A DNA stretch of 64,000 nt, taken from positions 21,824,001 to 21,888,000 of the forward strand of contig BTRK01000004.1 in NCBI GenBank assembly GCA_036245805.1, given 5' to 3'. This document shows positions 23,862-36,571 of this stretch, piece after piece. Below the pieces are notes generated by a model. The model was not told the DNA's origin. It was given only the letters and a program-made list of their open reading frames with translations, and made no database searches. The translations under genes and the position numbers were made by a program. Origin of the DNA: Pristionchus mayeri. Its lineage: Eukaryota; Nematoda; Chromadorea; Rhabditida; Neodiplogasteridae. How positions within the stretch are numbered: the first letter of the stretch is position 1; each line of letters starts with the position of its first letter.

Positions 23862-26800
23862 ATGCGCCATCTTCTCTTAGTGGCCCTCGTGGTCACTTTG
23901 AGTGGACTCGCGTCTGCCAAATTCAGAGGAACCCTCGGAGAACGTAAGCCCATTCCACCAGTATCTCCTTGCAATACCAATACTTCGATTCTATCTGAAT
24001 TGAAGATATTCGATTGCAGTGTACAGTACGTGGGATCTGTCTAAGGAGCCGATCTACGTGAAGGACTTCGACCATCTGGCTCCCCTCCGCGTCGAGAAGG
24101 AAGTGCATGAGGAGGAACACTCAAGGAAGAAGAGAAATGCTGCCGAGACTGCCGTGAGTACCGTATCCCTCCTTCCAATCGATACTCCCTTCCAGCGATT
24201 CCTCGTCAACCAGAACCCCATCACGAAGGCATGCGACCGTCCAGGATACACAGGACAGTACTGCGAATTCCGTGAGTGACCCCTATTGGCACTCCCTCTC
24301 TCTCTCCGTGATTAGACCCATTCCATAATGAGACTAGACGAGATCTGTCGAGACGATGACATCAGAAAGAGGAGACGAGTAAAGGGGAGAATTGCAGCAA
24401 TCTGCCTGGAGACTAACTTCAACATCGACCCCGATCAGTTCAAGCAGGGAGTGAGTGGAGAGGGAGAAGGGAGGGGAGGAGGAACCATTGCAGGACGGAT
24501 ACCTCGTAGATGTGGCCGATCTCGGCAACTGCACCAAGTCTCGCGAGATTATCGTAGACGAGACGATGTTCGACATCAGAATTGAGATTCAGTCTAAAGA
24601 CAACGTCAACCCTCGATTTATTATCACTGACGACCAAGGTGAGAGAGAAGGGGAAAGGGATCTGACCCCGAGTTAAGGATTCTACGGACAACCCGATGGT
24701 GAACTGAAGGAGAACGATCGATATGAAGCCCATTTCGAGTCAGTTCAGAAGATATTCGTGAAAGAAGATGTTTGATTACAGAAACCTGAAGCCAGGATAC
24801 TACCGTGTGCAGGGACAAGCAGACATCCTCACCTCTCGTTGTCTCCTTCAGACAACTGCACAGACTGGAATGACCATCTCGGGAGGATTCTCGAGTGACG
24901 AGAGGGACAGGTGAGAGGAGGAAGAGGAGGATCAATCAGTCTCTCCCCTCTCCAGGAATGACTTCCCCAATCGCAATGCTGCGAAGCACGAGTTCAACTC
25001 CATCATGGTCCATCTGAACGGAGCAAGATCTCCCGCCGAACTGAAGACCATCTCGGTCATCGGAACCAACAACGTGAGTTCCTTCTCTCCCTCCATCGAT
25101 CGATAATCGTCCCTTACAGTACGTCTTCCGTCCCCGTATCCTCGACAAGAGATATGGATGTGGATACGAGTACTACTTCGACTCCATGTTCTGCATGGAC
25201 GAGGGAGCTTATGCGATGATCGTAGAGGGAGTCGACTTCAATGGAAATCCCTTCAGAAGAGCTGCCAACTTCGGATGCCTTCCTGGTATGGGAGAGGGGG
25301 GATCAGGGATTAGTCGCCTCTTTAGACAAGAGCCAGACGACGACAACGAAGGCGCCGACGACGTCACTGCCGATGCCGACAGAATGCAAGAATGGAGGAG
25401 TACTCCTTAACAACGGGAAGACGACGTCGTGCATCTGTCAGGATCACTGGACTGGAAACACCTGCGAGCAACCACTTGTGAGACTGTGATGAATCGAGTA
25501 GAATACATATGGAAGGCGGACTAACCCATTCAGGGGTTAATTGCACCATTTGAATAACTCTTTTCCTTGAGTGCATCAATGGCGGCACTCTCATCTCTGG
25601 AAAGTGCTTCTGCACTACTGGATTCGAAGGAACGCATTGCGAGGATGGTGAGAGAGGAGGATGATGATCTACTCGAGACTCCGCCCCTTTCCAGTCCGAT
25701 GCGAACCCAACTCTAATCATGGATTCGGAGTGGATAGACCGACTCTCGTGCTAGTCGTGAGAGTGAGAGAACAGATGAATGAAGTGATGCAGCAAGTGCA
25801 AGACGCTGTCGATCAGGTTAGATCCCCTTCCCCCCTCCCCTCCTATAACCTTTCCCTCCCCAGATCGCCTCGAACCTCCAATTCGACCCCAACTACTTCT
25901 CTCGATTCCAAGTAGTCTACTTCAATGACTACAGTAAGATTCTATTCCCTCTCTTCCTCTCATCTTCTCTCCTTCAGCCAACTTCAAGTCCACTTCCTAC
26001 AAGAGTATCTTCGACTTCGACGCTGACTTCCACAAGGCGACCATCGCCTCTCACAACGATGGAGGATGCACTGATGCAGTCATCGGAGCAGTCGCTACGG
26101 TGAGGAGTACGGTAGGGGGCGGGGCTTAGTCTCTTCTCCTTCAGGGACTCTCCAATATCGCCCTCACTTCCAATTCGATGGTCTACGTGATAACTGATGC
26201 TCTGGCTGATGATTCGCAATCGATGACTGATCTGCTCATGCAGTGGAACAGCTACTTCAGAGCCACCGTGAGAGAGAGAGGAGAGGAGAGAAGGGAGGAG
26301 AGGGAGATCCTTCCAGATCAACTTCATCTACGTCGAACCGACTGCTGACTCTGGATGTCAATCTGACATCTCCGACCCGGGATTCAGAGCATTCGATAAC
26401 ATCGCCAACTCATTCGGAGGATTGGCCATGCATGTCTCTGATAGGACTAAAGTCAAAGATGTGAGTGGAGAGAGGAGAAGGGAGGAGGAGAGGGAGCGAT
26501 TGGAGGTCTTCTACAATCACCTGAACTCCATCGTCTACAAGTCTCAATTGATGCTCACAGTGGACAGAGATGAGTGTGGAAATGGACTGGTGAAGACTGT
26601 GATGATCGAAGGAAAGAGCGAGAATCTAGTACTCATCACAAGAGGAAGTGAGTGAATGGAGAAAGGATGGAGGAGCATCATTCCATTCCAGAGGGATTCT
26701 ATCCTCTCGTCACCAATCCAATGGGAGAACATCTCAATGAAGACACTCTCACTATCGTCGTCAAACAGGACTACCTCACCATCTGGTACTCCCCCTCCCC

Positions 26801-29800
26801 TTCCCCTCCCCACTAGCCCTCTCTTCCTTTTCTGAACTTTGATCTCAGGCGAGTCGCCAATCCCATTGCTGGCAACTACTACATCAGAATGACTGCCAAT
26901 CCCTCTACTGCCTCCTGCAGTCTCCGTGCCTACCAGGCAAGAGTGTCCCTCCCCTCTCCCTCAACCCCCTCCTCCTCTTTCCAGGCTAGTTTCCAAACCC
27001 CTGGACCGCCCCAGGCTGAGGCATTCTGGTCAATCACAACGGACGTCGATCAGGATGGGCAGTTCTACCAACCTCTCTCTGGATGGGATAATCATCCTGT
27101 GAGTGGGGGAGAGAAGAAGAGAAGGGGAAGGAATACTTGCAGGTCTTCCATGTCGAGAATCTGGGAGAAGACGAGGATTGGGATCATGCCTTCTCTTTCC
27201 TCAATATGTACACTTGGAGGAATGGAGAGGAGAAGGAGGTGAGGAGAACAGGGAAGAGGGGGAAGAGTGGGAGATGGGAGAGAAGGCAACCCATCACAGA
27301 TCTACGCTGCAAATGGAATGTACAGAGACGGATGTCAATACAACTTCTACTTCCCCTCTTTCCGATGCAGAGCCAATGAGAAACTGCACTACGAGGTGGC
27401 CACGAATATCGATTGATTACATGCCATCGTTTAACTCGCACCCTTCAGTTCTTCGTCCGCAATCACTTCGGCTTCTACATCCAGCGAGCGGGAGTGATGG
27501 ACTGCTACACCTGTGAGTGACCTACCCTCTACATCCATCCATCGATCCACTCAGATGTCCCCACTTTCGAACCACCGACGGAGTGCCAGAATGGAGGAGT
27601 GATGATGAACGAGACTTGTCTCTGTCTGGCCCACTTCACTGGAGATAAGTGTCAGACGTGAGTCCCTCCCCCTCTCCTTCCTCTACTCGTCTCTTCTCTT
27701 CTCTTCAGTGTGACCTGCGAGAACGGAGGCACTCCTGGTTTCATGAACCAGTGCATTTGTCCCAAGGGATGGGGAGGACCATTCTGCGCCTTCGGTACGT
27801 CACTCCCCCCTATCACTCCATTCACACGGTCATTTGAGCTGTGTGTGACAATCCTGGAGTTCCTCCTACCTTCGGATACCACGTGGACATGGCATTCCTC
27901 GTAGAAGTGACCAAGAGTGGAGTGAATCAGGTGGAAAGAGAAAGGAGAAAGGGAGGGAGAGATAGCGATTGCAGATCAAGCAACTGGTGCAGTTCCTGCC
28001 TGGTCTACTCAGAGACATCTCGAGTCAGCATGCAGACTGGATCGATAGAGTAGTACTCATCGGATACAATTCACAGGGTGAGGAAGGAAGAGGAGGAGAC
28101 AGAGGAGGGAGAGGGAGGGACTGATTCAGATGTGATCGGAATGATCGATGCTCCCATGGGAAATCCACAGAAGTTGCTGGATGCCCTCGGACAGTGGGCT
28201 GACTCCAACCCTACTGATGATGGATGTGTAGTGAGAGTGTGGGAGGCAATCTTCCAATTGCTGAGAAACAGACAGGTGACTGCCCCCCCCCCCCCCCTCC
28301 CTGTACATCTTCTCTCCCTCTCAGGACGGACCCAACAAGAGAAATCTCCCTAGAAGATCCATCGTCAACATCTTCGAGTCTTCGATCCCCGATAATCAGG
28401 GAGACGCCATCCAGGTAGAAGAAGGAGAGAGGGAGAGGAGGGAGGGGAGGGGGGAGTCATCCATCCATTCAGGCCCTCAGCACATCGGAGGAACTCCTGG
28501 AGACGAATGCCCTCACGAATGTATTCCAGTGGTTGGATTCATCTTCTGATACCAGATGGAGATGCGGAGGAAATCAAGTGAGAGGAGAGAGCGGAAGAGA
28601 AGAGAGAAGAGAGTTCAGAGCGACTTCCAATACATCGAACAAGCAGCGAGAAGAGGAGATGGAAAGATGTACACTCTGGCGAATGATGATATCCCGAAGT
28701 GAGAAGTCCTTCAAGGGAGATTCCATCGAAGGGAGATTGCATCTCTCCCTTTCAGCATCATCAAGATGATTCCCACTCTCTTCTCTTCTTCCATCGTCTA
28801 CAAATGGCACAATGAAGACTGTGCCTCTGCTGCTCAGATGGTCAGTCTCCCACCCCCCCCGCCTCTCTTCTCCCCCCCCCCCCCTCTCCACTCTCCCTTC
28901 TTCAGGTGTACTTCCCCATCGATGCGTACACGCAGACAGTCTCTGCGATCGTGGCTGGATACAACTCTGAGGTCGAAATGTACAAGTACACTGGTACGAC
29001 TCCATCCTCTTCCTCCGTCGATCGATTCTCTGCAGGAGTCATCGCCTTCCCTCCTGATGATAATGGTCTGGAAGGAGGTCGCATCGACATCTACAAGAAC
29101 AATATGGAGCAGATCGTCGAATGGAGAAACCGTTCGTCTGACTGAGAGATGATCTTTAACCTCGTTGATTGCAGTGTGTGACGATGGATGGCAAGCAGTC
29201 TCCCAGTACTGCATGTACTTCAACCCTGGTCTCACAGTGAGAAACTATGCTGATGCCACTGGATACTGTAATGGACTGGGATCATTCCTCATCGACGATC
29301 TGAGCAGCACGAAGGACAAATGGATATCCGGTGAGTAAGAAGGATCATAGAGAATACCATTCGAATTCGACTCGGACAATGAAACACTCAAATAAATACC
29401 AATATTTGTCAGACATGGCGAACAATCAGAAGATCTGGCTGGGTCTTCAATGGACGAACAAGGGATGGGTATTCCAGCACGATGATGGATCCACCCTCCC
29501 CGTTACCAACAATAACTTCTGGAATGGAGGAATTGTTCCCGATGGATCGAATGGAAAGACTTGCGCCTACTTCGACCCCAAGGCTACGAATGGAAACTGG
29601 TGAGAGAGAGAGAGAGGGGAGAAGGAATGGGAGAAGGAAAGATGCATTGAAGGATCGCCGATGTATGCACCAGCAACTACCGAGCTGTGTGCCAGAAGCA
29701 CATGCACGACAGTAACAACGCCCCCTCGAGTATCGCAGATGGTAAGGAGAGAGGGGGAAAGGAGGAGGGAGGGAGCATTACAGATGATCTCGCACCCGGA

Positions 29801-30492
29801 AAGTACTTCCTCAAGGTGAAGACGGGTGATATGCCTCCTGGAGGATGGAGAGGATGCGATGTGGAGGTATGCCCCCCTCCCTCTTCCCCATTCCCTTCAT
29901 CGTCGACGTCCATCTTCAGGTGCGCGTCCAATCAGACCTCAACGTCGAATTCGGATTCGTGGATGGATTGAGGAAGGACAGTCCTCATCCAGTGGCCAAT
30001 GTCGACTCGAGTGAGTGATTCCTCTCGAGGAAGCACTGATCTCTGCCTTCAGACGATAACAGAGTCATCTCTTCCATTTCCATCGGACAGGGCAAGACGG
30101 ATATGTCCGTCCTCCAGCACGTTCTCATCAGAGCAGACTCGAATCTGAATGTACTCGAGGAAGCAGCCACTTACTCATACCGGGTCGGATGCTCGTATGA
30201 GTACTACTCACAACCACTCAACTGCGATCTCACCAATGGAGAAGACTTCTCTGTCGTGGTACGAGATTATTAGTTTGAAGCTGTAGATGATGCTAAAGTA
30301 TGATAGGCGCAGAGGGAAGGTTAAATTTGTGGTCGTTTGTTCCATGGAACATGAATTAATAGTTTTTTACTTGTCTTCGTTTGATAGGAAAGAGAAGTTC
30401 ATTGCAGCACATCGGAGAGGACGATACAGGCAACACCTTCCAGCGATACTCGACCTCCCTCTGCTACAAGTGGAGTGAGTTCCCCCCCCCCT

Positions 30493-30546
<54 letters not shown>

Positions 30547-33001
30547 ATTCAGACATCTGCTCGAACGGAGGTGTCTACTCGAACGGAGCTTGTCTCTGTC
30601 CTGACTACTGGACTGGTGACAATTGTCGTACTCCCCACTGCCAGAATGGACAGCCCAATACGGATGGAAAATCGTGCAAATGCGATGATGGATGGGGAGG
30701 AGATGTGTGCCAGTTCGGTGAGGAGGGAAGAGATTGCAGAAGGGAAAGGGACTATTGCAGCCCTGTGCTCGGTTGACTCGAAGACCCAATTCTCCAATGA
30801 CGACAAGATTCTCGCACTCGTGATCGAGAAGAGTGAGAACACGGCAGCATCGATCAGAGATGTGAGAGAAGGGAAGGGGAGTGACTGAGTATCGATCCCC
30901 TCTTCAGCTGGCCAACAACTTCCAGAAGATAGTGGAAGCGATTGCAGCGAAGGAGAGCAAGTGGATCACCACTTACGTCCTCCACACTTTCATCTGTGAG
31001 TGACCCCCCCCCCCCCTCCCCCCTCCCTCTTCTACTCCTCCTTCAGGGTCTGGAGCTGTGGACGACACCGTCGTGTTGAAAGATGTAGCTGACGTCGTCA
31101 CCCATCTCAATCAGTTTGCTGACGAAGCAGAACAACAGATTGGATCGTGCCAGCAACCCCTGTGGGAGTGAGTCCCCTCTCCCCCCCCCCTCCCCCTCTC
31201 TCCCTCTTTCAGTGCCTTCCACAACCTCTTCGACCAATTGCATCAGTTCCTCAAGGGATCCGAAGTACTGGTCATCTCAGCCTCTGCTCCTCTAGATGCT
31301 GACATCAACACTGTAGGTCATTCGATCCTCTCCCCTCATCAATCAATACTCACAGATTACACCGACGATGGAACTGTTCGACACGATGGCTCCTACTGTC
31401 GACTTCATCCACATTGATGGAGTTTGTGAGACTGAGCAATGGATGAGAGGATTGGAAGACTTCTACTTCTTCTTCGAGAGTACTGGAGGAACGATGTTCA
31501 GAGTGGAACCAGACAAGATTGGAGAGGTGGGGAGAGAGATCCCAGATGGAGAGAGAGAGAGACTCGTTAAGGCTCTGATTGGATTCCTTCCCACTCGGTA
31601 TGCTGCCTCTTTGCTCACCTTCCAGAATGGAGACAATTGCCAGCAGAATACAATGTACATCCAGGTGAGGGAAGAAGGAGAGGAGAGAGAGGGAGAAGAT
31701 TACAGGTGGACACTCGAATGACGGAGGTCTACGTGACAGTGGGAGGAAAGGGAGGATCAGTCTCGGTGATCTCCCCTCTCGGAGAACAAGTACAGACCAC
31801 TCCACTCTACTCCGTTGATGAGCAGAGACTGTGGAAGATCGAACCGGGCTATCCTGGAATCTACTCTGTGACGGTGAGAGATGAAGGAGGAGGAGGACCT
31901 CTCTCAATCAACCTTACAGATCTCATCACAAAGTCAATTCTGCTTCCCCGCTGTCTATGGATATGGAGGAGCTCAGATTATCGTCGGATTCATCCAGGAT
32001 TACACTACCACTGACAAACCTCTGCCATACGCCGTCTATGGAAGTGAGTGGGGGAATGGGAAGGGGAAGAAGGACGGAGGGCCGCTTGTGGAGGGAAGGG
32101 ACGGGATCAGCGATAGATATGGATATCTCTCTGCAGAGGTCAACTTCCCTGTGTTCCATATCATGGACAGACAGTCGGCACAGGGACCCATCGCTCCCGT
32201 CGAGACCCTCTACATGGCGAATATGTATGTGCAGACTGTATGGGTGAGTCCTCTCTCCCCTTGAACTGAATCCCTCTCTCCTCTCAGAATAAGGGAAGCA
32301 AGATGTACGATTCTGACATCGATCGTCGTACTGGATGCTCATTCGAGTATATTGGAAATGGATTCACGTGTGCGAACAAGGACTCGGTCATCACCATCAT
32401 GTCGAGGTGACTCTTCCCCCCTCCCCCCCCTCCCCTCCCCCCTCTCGACTCCTTCTGTTGCAGTGGAGTGGATGACTACAACCAGCCGTTCTCTCGCGAG
32501 TCCATTGCCTGGTGCAAGAGTGGTTCCACTCCTCCTCCCACCACCTCGACATCCAAGCCCGTCTCTACCTCCACCACCACTGGAACATCCACCACCAGTG
32601 AGTAGAATGCTCAGTCTCAGTCCTGTCGTGCTTTGTAGTCCTTAGTTGTCGATAAATGCTCCCCCTCTGTGTCCTCTTTTTCTTGCTCCTTGAATGTTTT
32701 GAAGTAGTTCAAAAGTGATTGTACAGAGACTCCTCCCTCCTCATCTCCTTCTTCACCTCCTTCATCTCCTTCCTCCTCATCTCCTTCCTCTTCAGCTTCT
32801 CCACCTACTCATAAAACTACGACCAAAGCCCCTACTACTTCCCATTCGAATCCCCCTCCTCCCCCTCCGACGACTACTACGACTCTTCCTCCTTCAACCC
32901 CGACGACGACGACCTTCAAGCCCACCACCACCTCGTCCTCCTCATTCTTGTCTGCATTAAGGGGACTCATTCTTGTTCTTCTCCTCTCTCTGTCTCTCTA
33001 A
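23862..33001 (+). CDS. irg-7: Giant secreted EGF/vWA/C-type lectin protein, IRG-7-like
   Basis: Dozens of short exons encode a protein on the order of 2,000 residues. It starts with a signal peptide (MRHLLLVALVVTLSGLASA) and a dibasic KKR site near residue 70. In order: an EGF module (about 24230-24270), a conserved globular part, two EGF modules (25380-25477, 25572-25647), a vWA-like domain (25695-26460), a cysteine-poor beta-rich part, two EGF modules (27560-27800), a second vWA (27870-28800), a C-type lectin domain (29175-29700; CDDGWQAV, WLGLQW, CAYFDP, YRAVCQK), two more EGF modules (30555-30715) and a third vWA-like part (30750-31330). The end is a Thr/Pro/Ser-rich stretch with a hydrophobic tail, SALRGLILVLLLSLSL, that looks like a GPI-anchor signal. 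In C. elegans, IRG-7 of this build is intestinal and controls innate immunity. vWA metal-site residues look degenerate. One intron (26937-26984) appears to be GC-AG. An alternative 3' end is described separately. Confidence 0.85.
30501..30544. repeat. (CT)22 microsatellite
   Basis: CT dinucleotide run in an intron of the IRG-7-like gene, preceded by two C runs (30483-30500) and followed within a few bases by the acceptor TTCAG. It acts as an extended polypyrimidine tract. Confidence 0.95.
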
Positions 33002-33016
33002 TCCCTTGATCCCCTG

Positions 33017-33099
33017 ATGCAGTCATAGAAGAGAGATACATCGAGGTGGTGGAGTCCATTCGATCAATCACACTCACTTGTACTCTTCTATGACTGCAT
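33017..33099. repeat. 17-bp perfect inverted repeat, hairpin
   Basis: ATGCAGTCATAGAAGAG at 33017-33033 recurs exactly as its reverse complement at 33083-33099 with a 49-base loop. In RNA this would form a stable hairpin between the end of the Thr/Pro-rich exon and the vWA exons. It lies in the intron or 3' UTR, depending on isoform. CATAAA, a variant poly(A) signal, lies at its right foot. Confidence 0.8.
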
Positions 33100-33185
33100 A
33101 AACGATTCCATTGCTTGTCCATGGGGAGTACACGGGATGCACAAGGGGAGTCTAACAGGAGGGAGGAAGTTCTTCCTTGCTTCAG

Positions 33186-34108
33186 CTCCTGCTCCGACTC
33201 CGAAGACGATCCAGTTCGATCTTCTCTTCATCGTTGACGAGACTGAGGCTGAAGATGGCAACGAACGACCCATCTTCATCACTCAAGTAGCAGAGCCATT
33301 CATTGAGAAGATTATGCAGATTTACACGACATCACAGAGAAAAGCCAGAGTGGGACTGATCACGATGCCTGGCAAGCAGGTGAACAGAGAGGAAGGAGAA
33401 AGGTTGATGAGGGAGAGAGAGGAGAGAGGAGATTGCAGAGCAAGTCGATGCCCGTCGCCTTCCTCTCCTCCATCGACAGTTTCGATGCTCTCGATCAGAA
33501 TCTGATCTCCCTCGAAGACTTCAACATCCCCAAAGAGACCGAATGGCTCGACCAGTGAGTGGAAGAGAGAGAGAGGGAAGAAGCGATCGAAGGAATACTA
33601 GAATGTCCATTCTGCAGGGCTCTTCAATTCGCGAACGACCCGAACAAGTACAAGAAGAAGGAGAATGGATACAGAGCGGAGATCGACAATCATCTCATCG
33701 TCATTCTCACTGCCAAGAGCCAGTTAGTGGAGAGGGGAGGGAGAGATCTATCGATCCATATTCAGCTTCGAAGACATCGATGCTGCTCTGAAGGAGATCG
33801 ATAAGATCTCGAGGGATGGATCATATGGAATAATCGCAGTTGGATACACTGAGTATCAACCGACCGCTGACTGGTCTGACATCAAGGTGGATGGCAAAAT
33901 GACTATTTTGGTTGATCTTTGAACTCTGCAGAAATTGGCTGGTGACTGCACTCAAATAGCAGCCACGAAGGATCAATTGATGGGCGACACTGTGGACTTC
34001 ATTCAGAGTTCCATCTGGAATGCCACGTGAGATCAAATATCAACGGGCAGATAATGAAAGTGGATTCAGATTCAACGGTGGATTCTACTGTGCTCCTGCC
34101 AATTGAGA
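33186..34108 (+). CDS. vWA module: alternative 3' end of IRG-7-like gene or separate gene
   Basis: Exons starting after TTGCTTCAG at 33186 encode TPAPTPKTIQFDLLFIVDE and a full vWA fold (FLSSIDSFDALD, HLIVILTAK, GIIAVGYTEY, DTVDFIQSSIWNAT), ending GGFYCAPAN with stop at 34106-34108. The first codon is completed in frame by the preceding donor after GTSTT at about 32596, the same donor that can instead join the Thr/Pro-rich last exon ending at 33001. This suggests one gene with two mutually exclusive 3' ends: a GPI-type tail or a soluble vWA end. If it is instead a separate gene starting at the ATG 33137, it would lack a convincing signal peptide. AATAAA at 34151-34156 is the poly(A) signal. 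The metal-ion motif reads DETEA instead of DxSxS, so ion-dependent adhesion is doubtful. Confidence 0.7.
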
Positions 34109-34150
34109 GGGGATGAGGAACTCTACGAGATTTTATAATATTGAATAAGA

Positions 34151-34156
34151 AATAAA
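34151..34156 (+). terminator. Poly(A) signal of the IRG-7-like locus
   Basis: AATAAA 42 bases after the stop codon of the vWA module. The convergent pick-1 gene ends less than 100 bases further on, so the two 3' UTRs nearly meet. Confidence 0.7.
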
Positions 34157-34248
34157 GTTGTTGCTATCTTCACCGGTGATCGAATGAGAAATGTCCATAA
34201 CGATTTACAATATATCAACACAATGCTCATCTAGAGAATGAGTCCTGC

Positions 34249-36283
34249 CTACGAGATGTCGATGAGATCATTTCCCTGAGTGGGGAGTGGTTGATATCCC
34301 CCCGCCCCATCGTCCTCCTCTATATCCAGTAGATTGACACTCTCCATCTGATCGGGCAATGCCTCTTCTGCCTCGTCGATCTCCCCGTCGTCTATCTTCT
34401 GCACTGTCGTCCCCGCGATCTTCTGGAGTTACTGTGGTTATTCATTCCTACACTCATATTTCGAGGGGGAAGAGAAGTAACTAGATTGTGTTCATTTGAA
34501 CACCAGGTAATCATGCCCTCTCCCCCCCCCCCATTCCATTCTCGCCTGTGCAATGTCAATCTCCAGTGGCATGGTCGTCGTGCTCTCCAGAATGGCAGCA
34601 CAATCAGCTTGGCAAGTCTTGAATGACTGCGCGAATCGACTCAATTGCATCGCCATGTCCCTCACTGAAGGAGAGACTCGAGGAGGGGGGAGGGGAGGGG
34701 GAGTACCGTGCTTCTGATCAACCAACTCGATCTTCACCATCACATCATTTCGCATCATCACAAATTTGGCCCGGGAGTCCTGTCGACATCGAAGCATCAC
34801 TCTGAAGGGGAACAGTCATGATCAGTCCCCAGTAGACCATGCTAAACCCCGTTTCTTCGATAGTGCATAAGCTAGTGGTAGAATGGTAGCTGACCTGTAC
34901 TCATAGTTTCCAGTCTCAACCCTGTAGAGGGGATCTCCGAGGGAGAGCAACTCCATCTCCTCGTCGTCCATCTCCTTCAACTTGAGACAGTACGAGAGAT
35001 ACTCGTACTTCACATCGAGGTATCTGCAATCGATCAATGATCAAAGTAGATAGAGTAGCGTATCAATTAAGTTGATTAACTACAAATGAATGGATGAAGA
35101 TCTTCCTCACTTCTTCACAGTCAATTGTGTATCAGGGATGGCGTGTTCCACATAAGTGGAGAGATCCTTGACGAGTGGTGTCAACTGCTTCACAGCTTCT
35201 TCCTGTCTCTTCTCGAGTAGTCGATGGGAGTTCCCGAATTGGGTGAGAGCTTCTGCCACATTCACTTCACTCTCATGGGCTCCCACCTCGCAGAAGGCAT
35301 CTCCGAAAACCTGACGGATGGAGGGAAATCAGCTGGATCTATCGAATGAATATCTCCATTTTCAGAATCTCTGTTCCCTCTCACTTACAAACCTGCTAAG
35401 AACTTATATTCTCTCTATCACTCGAATGAATACCGTACCTTCTGCATTTCGGCTATTTTAGTAGTTGTCCTCAGAAGGAAAGTCAGCTCATCCACAAGTG
35501 TTCTGGAACAGTTGCATACTCCTCATTCCCAGTCAGTGCTAGTTACTTGTATAGATTGCCGTTGTTCTCGAGGATGTTCATCTTCTTGAGAAGGGGATCA
35601 TTGCACAGAATGGCCCTGCTGAGTCCCAGTGCATCTGCTGTGTCTGTCTCCATGAATTCGACCATCTGGAGGAAATCGATGAGGAATGATCTCCCCCTTC
35701 CTCACCTTGTGCTTGATCTTCTTCATTACGATGTCCATCGTCTTCCCTCTCTCTGGCTCCACTTCCAGATGGTTGACAGTCATCTGGAATGGATCAGTCC
35801 CTTCCCCTCCCTTCCCCTCCCTCCCCCCTCCCCCCTCCTCACCTTCACTGGATTGGCAGCCTTCTGTATCAACTGGGCGACGTTACTCTTCCTGTCTCCC
35901 TTCACTGATTTCCCATTCACAGCCACGATTTCATCTCCGCACTTGAAGGAAAGAATGAGGGAGGGAGGAAGGAGGGGACTCACTTTGATTCTTCCATCGA
36001 CGTCTACTGGTGATCCCTCGAAGATCTGGACGACGTACACGCAGGGACAGTACGGATGACCTCCCCCTGAAGGGACGAACTGAGAGAGGGACAGGGAAAG
36101 AACCACTCTCTGCACGTCATCAAGGCACCACCCATCTCTCATCAAATCATACGTCCATCCCAACTGAAATTGTTCATTAGGGATGAGTGACCCACCAATG
36201 CTGACTCCGACGAGTCCTTTGGGGTCTTTGACTATCTCGACGACCTCCGATCGGATTCTGATGCCTAGTCGATCCTCGTCCAT
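34249..36283 (-). CDS. pick-1: PICK1: PDZ and BAR (arfaptin homology) domain protein
   Basis: PICK1 binds C-terminal tails of AMPA-type receptors and other membrane proteins through its PDZ domain and senses curved membranes through its BAR domain. It acts in receptor traffic and dense-core vesicle formation. The minus-strand gene starts at 36283 (MDEDRLGIRI). First exons: 36196-36283, 35984-36066, 35843-35941. The PDZ domain shows YCPCVYVVQIFEGSP, CGDEIVAVNGKSVKGD and VAQLIQKA. The linker and BAR parts include ADALGLSRAILCND, AIPDTQLTVKKYLDVKYEY and DPLYRVETGNYEY followed by VMLRCRQDSRAKF, close to the vertebrate protein along the full length. The C-terminus is acidic and ends NDLIDIS at 34249-34251. 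A run of 12 G (coding strand) near 34530 encodes a Gly stretch and is prone to sequencing or slippage error. The gene is convergent with the IRG-7-like locus. Confidence 0.95.
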
Positions 36284-36571
36284 ACTTCCCCTTCCACTAG
36301 TGTTCTCTTCCTTTTTGGCCCCTAAGGCAACGAAGACGCGACGCGAGACCGCAACGCGTGCATGAGAAGCATAAAAGGAGGCAGATAGAAGAGGACTGGA
36401 GAGAGGGGGGGGGGAGGGGAGACGACACTCCCTTATCGTCCCTTTGCACAGCCAATTCAAAATGGGCGCACACGCGATTCGATGTGAAATATTTAAAATT
36501 GTTTTTTATTTTTGTTCTATTTTGGACTAGATACAAAGTGGACTACCCGTTGTACTAGATTCTAGATGACA
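36284..36571. other. Short gap between two minus-strand genes
   Basis: It holds the pick-1 promoter and leader and the 3' end of the next minus-strand gene. TTTATT at 36505-36510 is AATAAA on the minus strand, 62 bases past the stop of the channel-like gene, and is its likely poly(A) signal. Confidence 0.6.

Noticed and set aside
30501..30544. CT-rich and C-rich arrays as CRISPR-like or satellite arrays
   Set aside because: They are simple microsatellites inside introns, with no spacer-repeat structure, and the genome is eukaryotic.
32715..32960. Leucine/proline-rich open frame in the IRG-7-like gene
   Set aside because: It is the wrong frame of the Thr/Pro/Ser-rich exon. The correct frame continues the upstream protein and ends in the hydrophobic tail.
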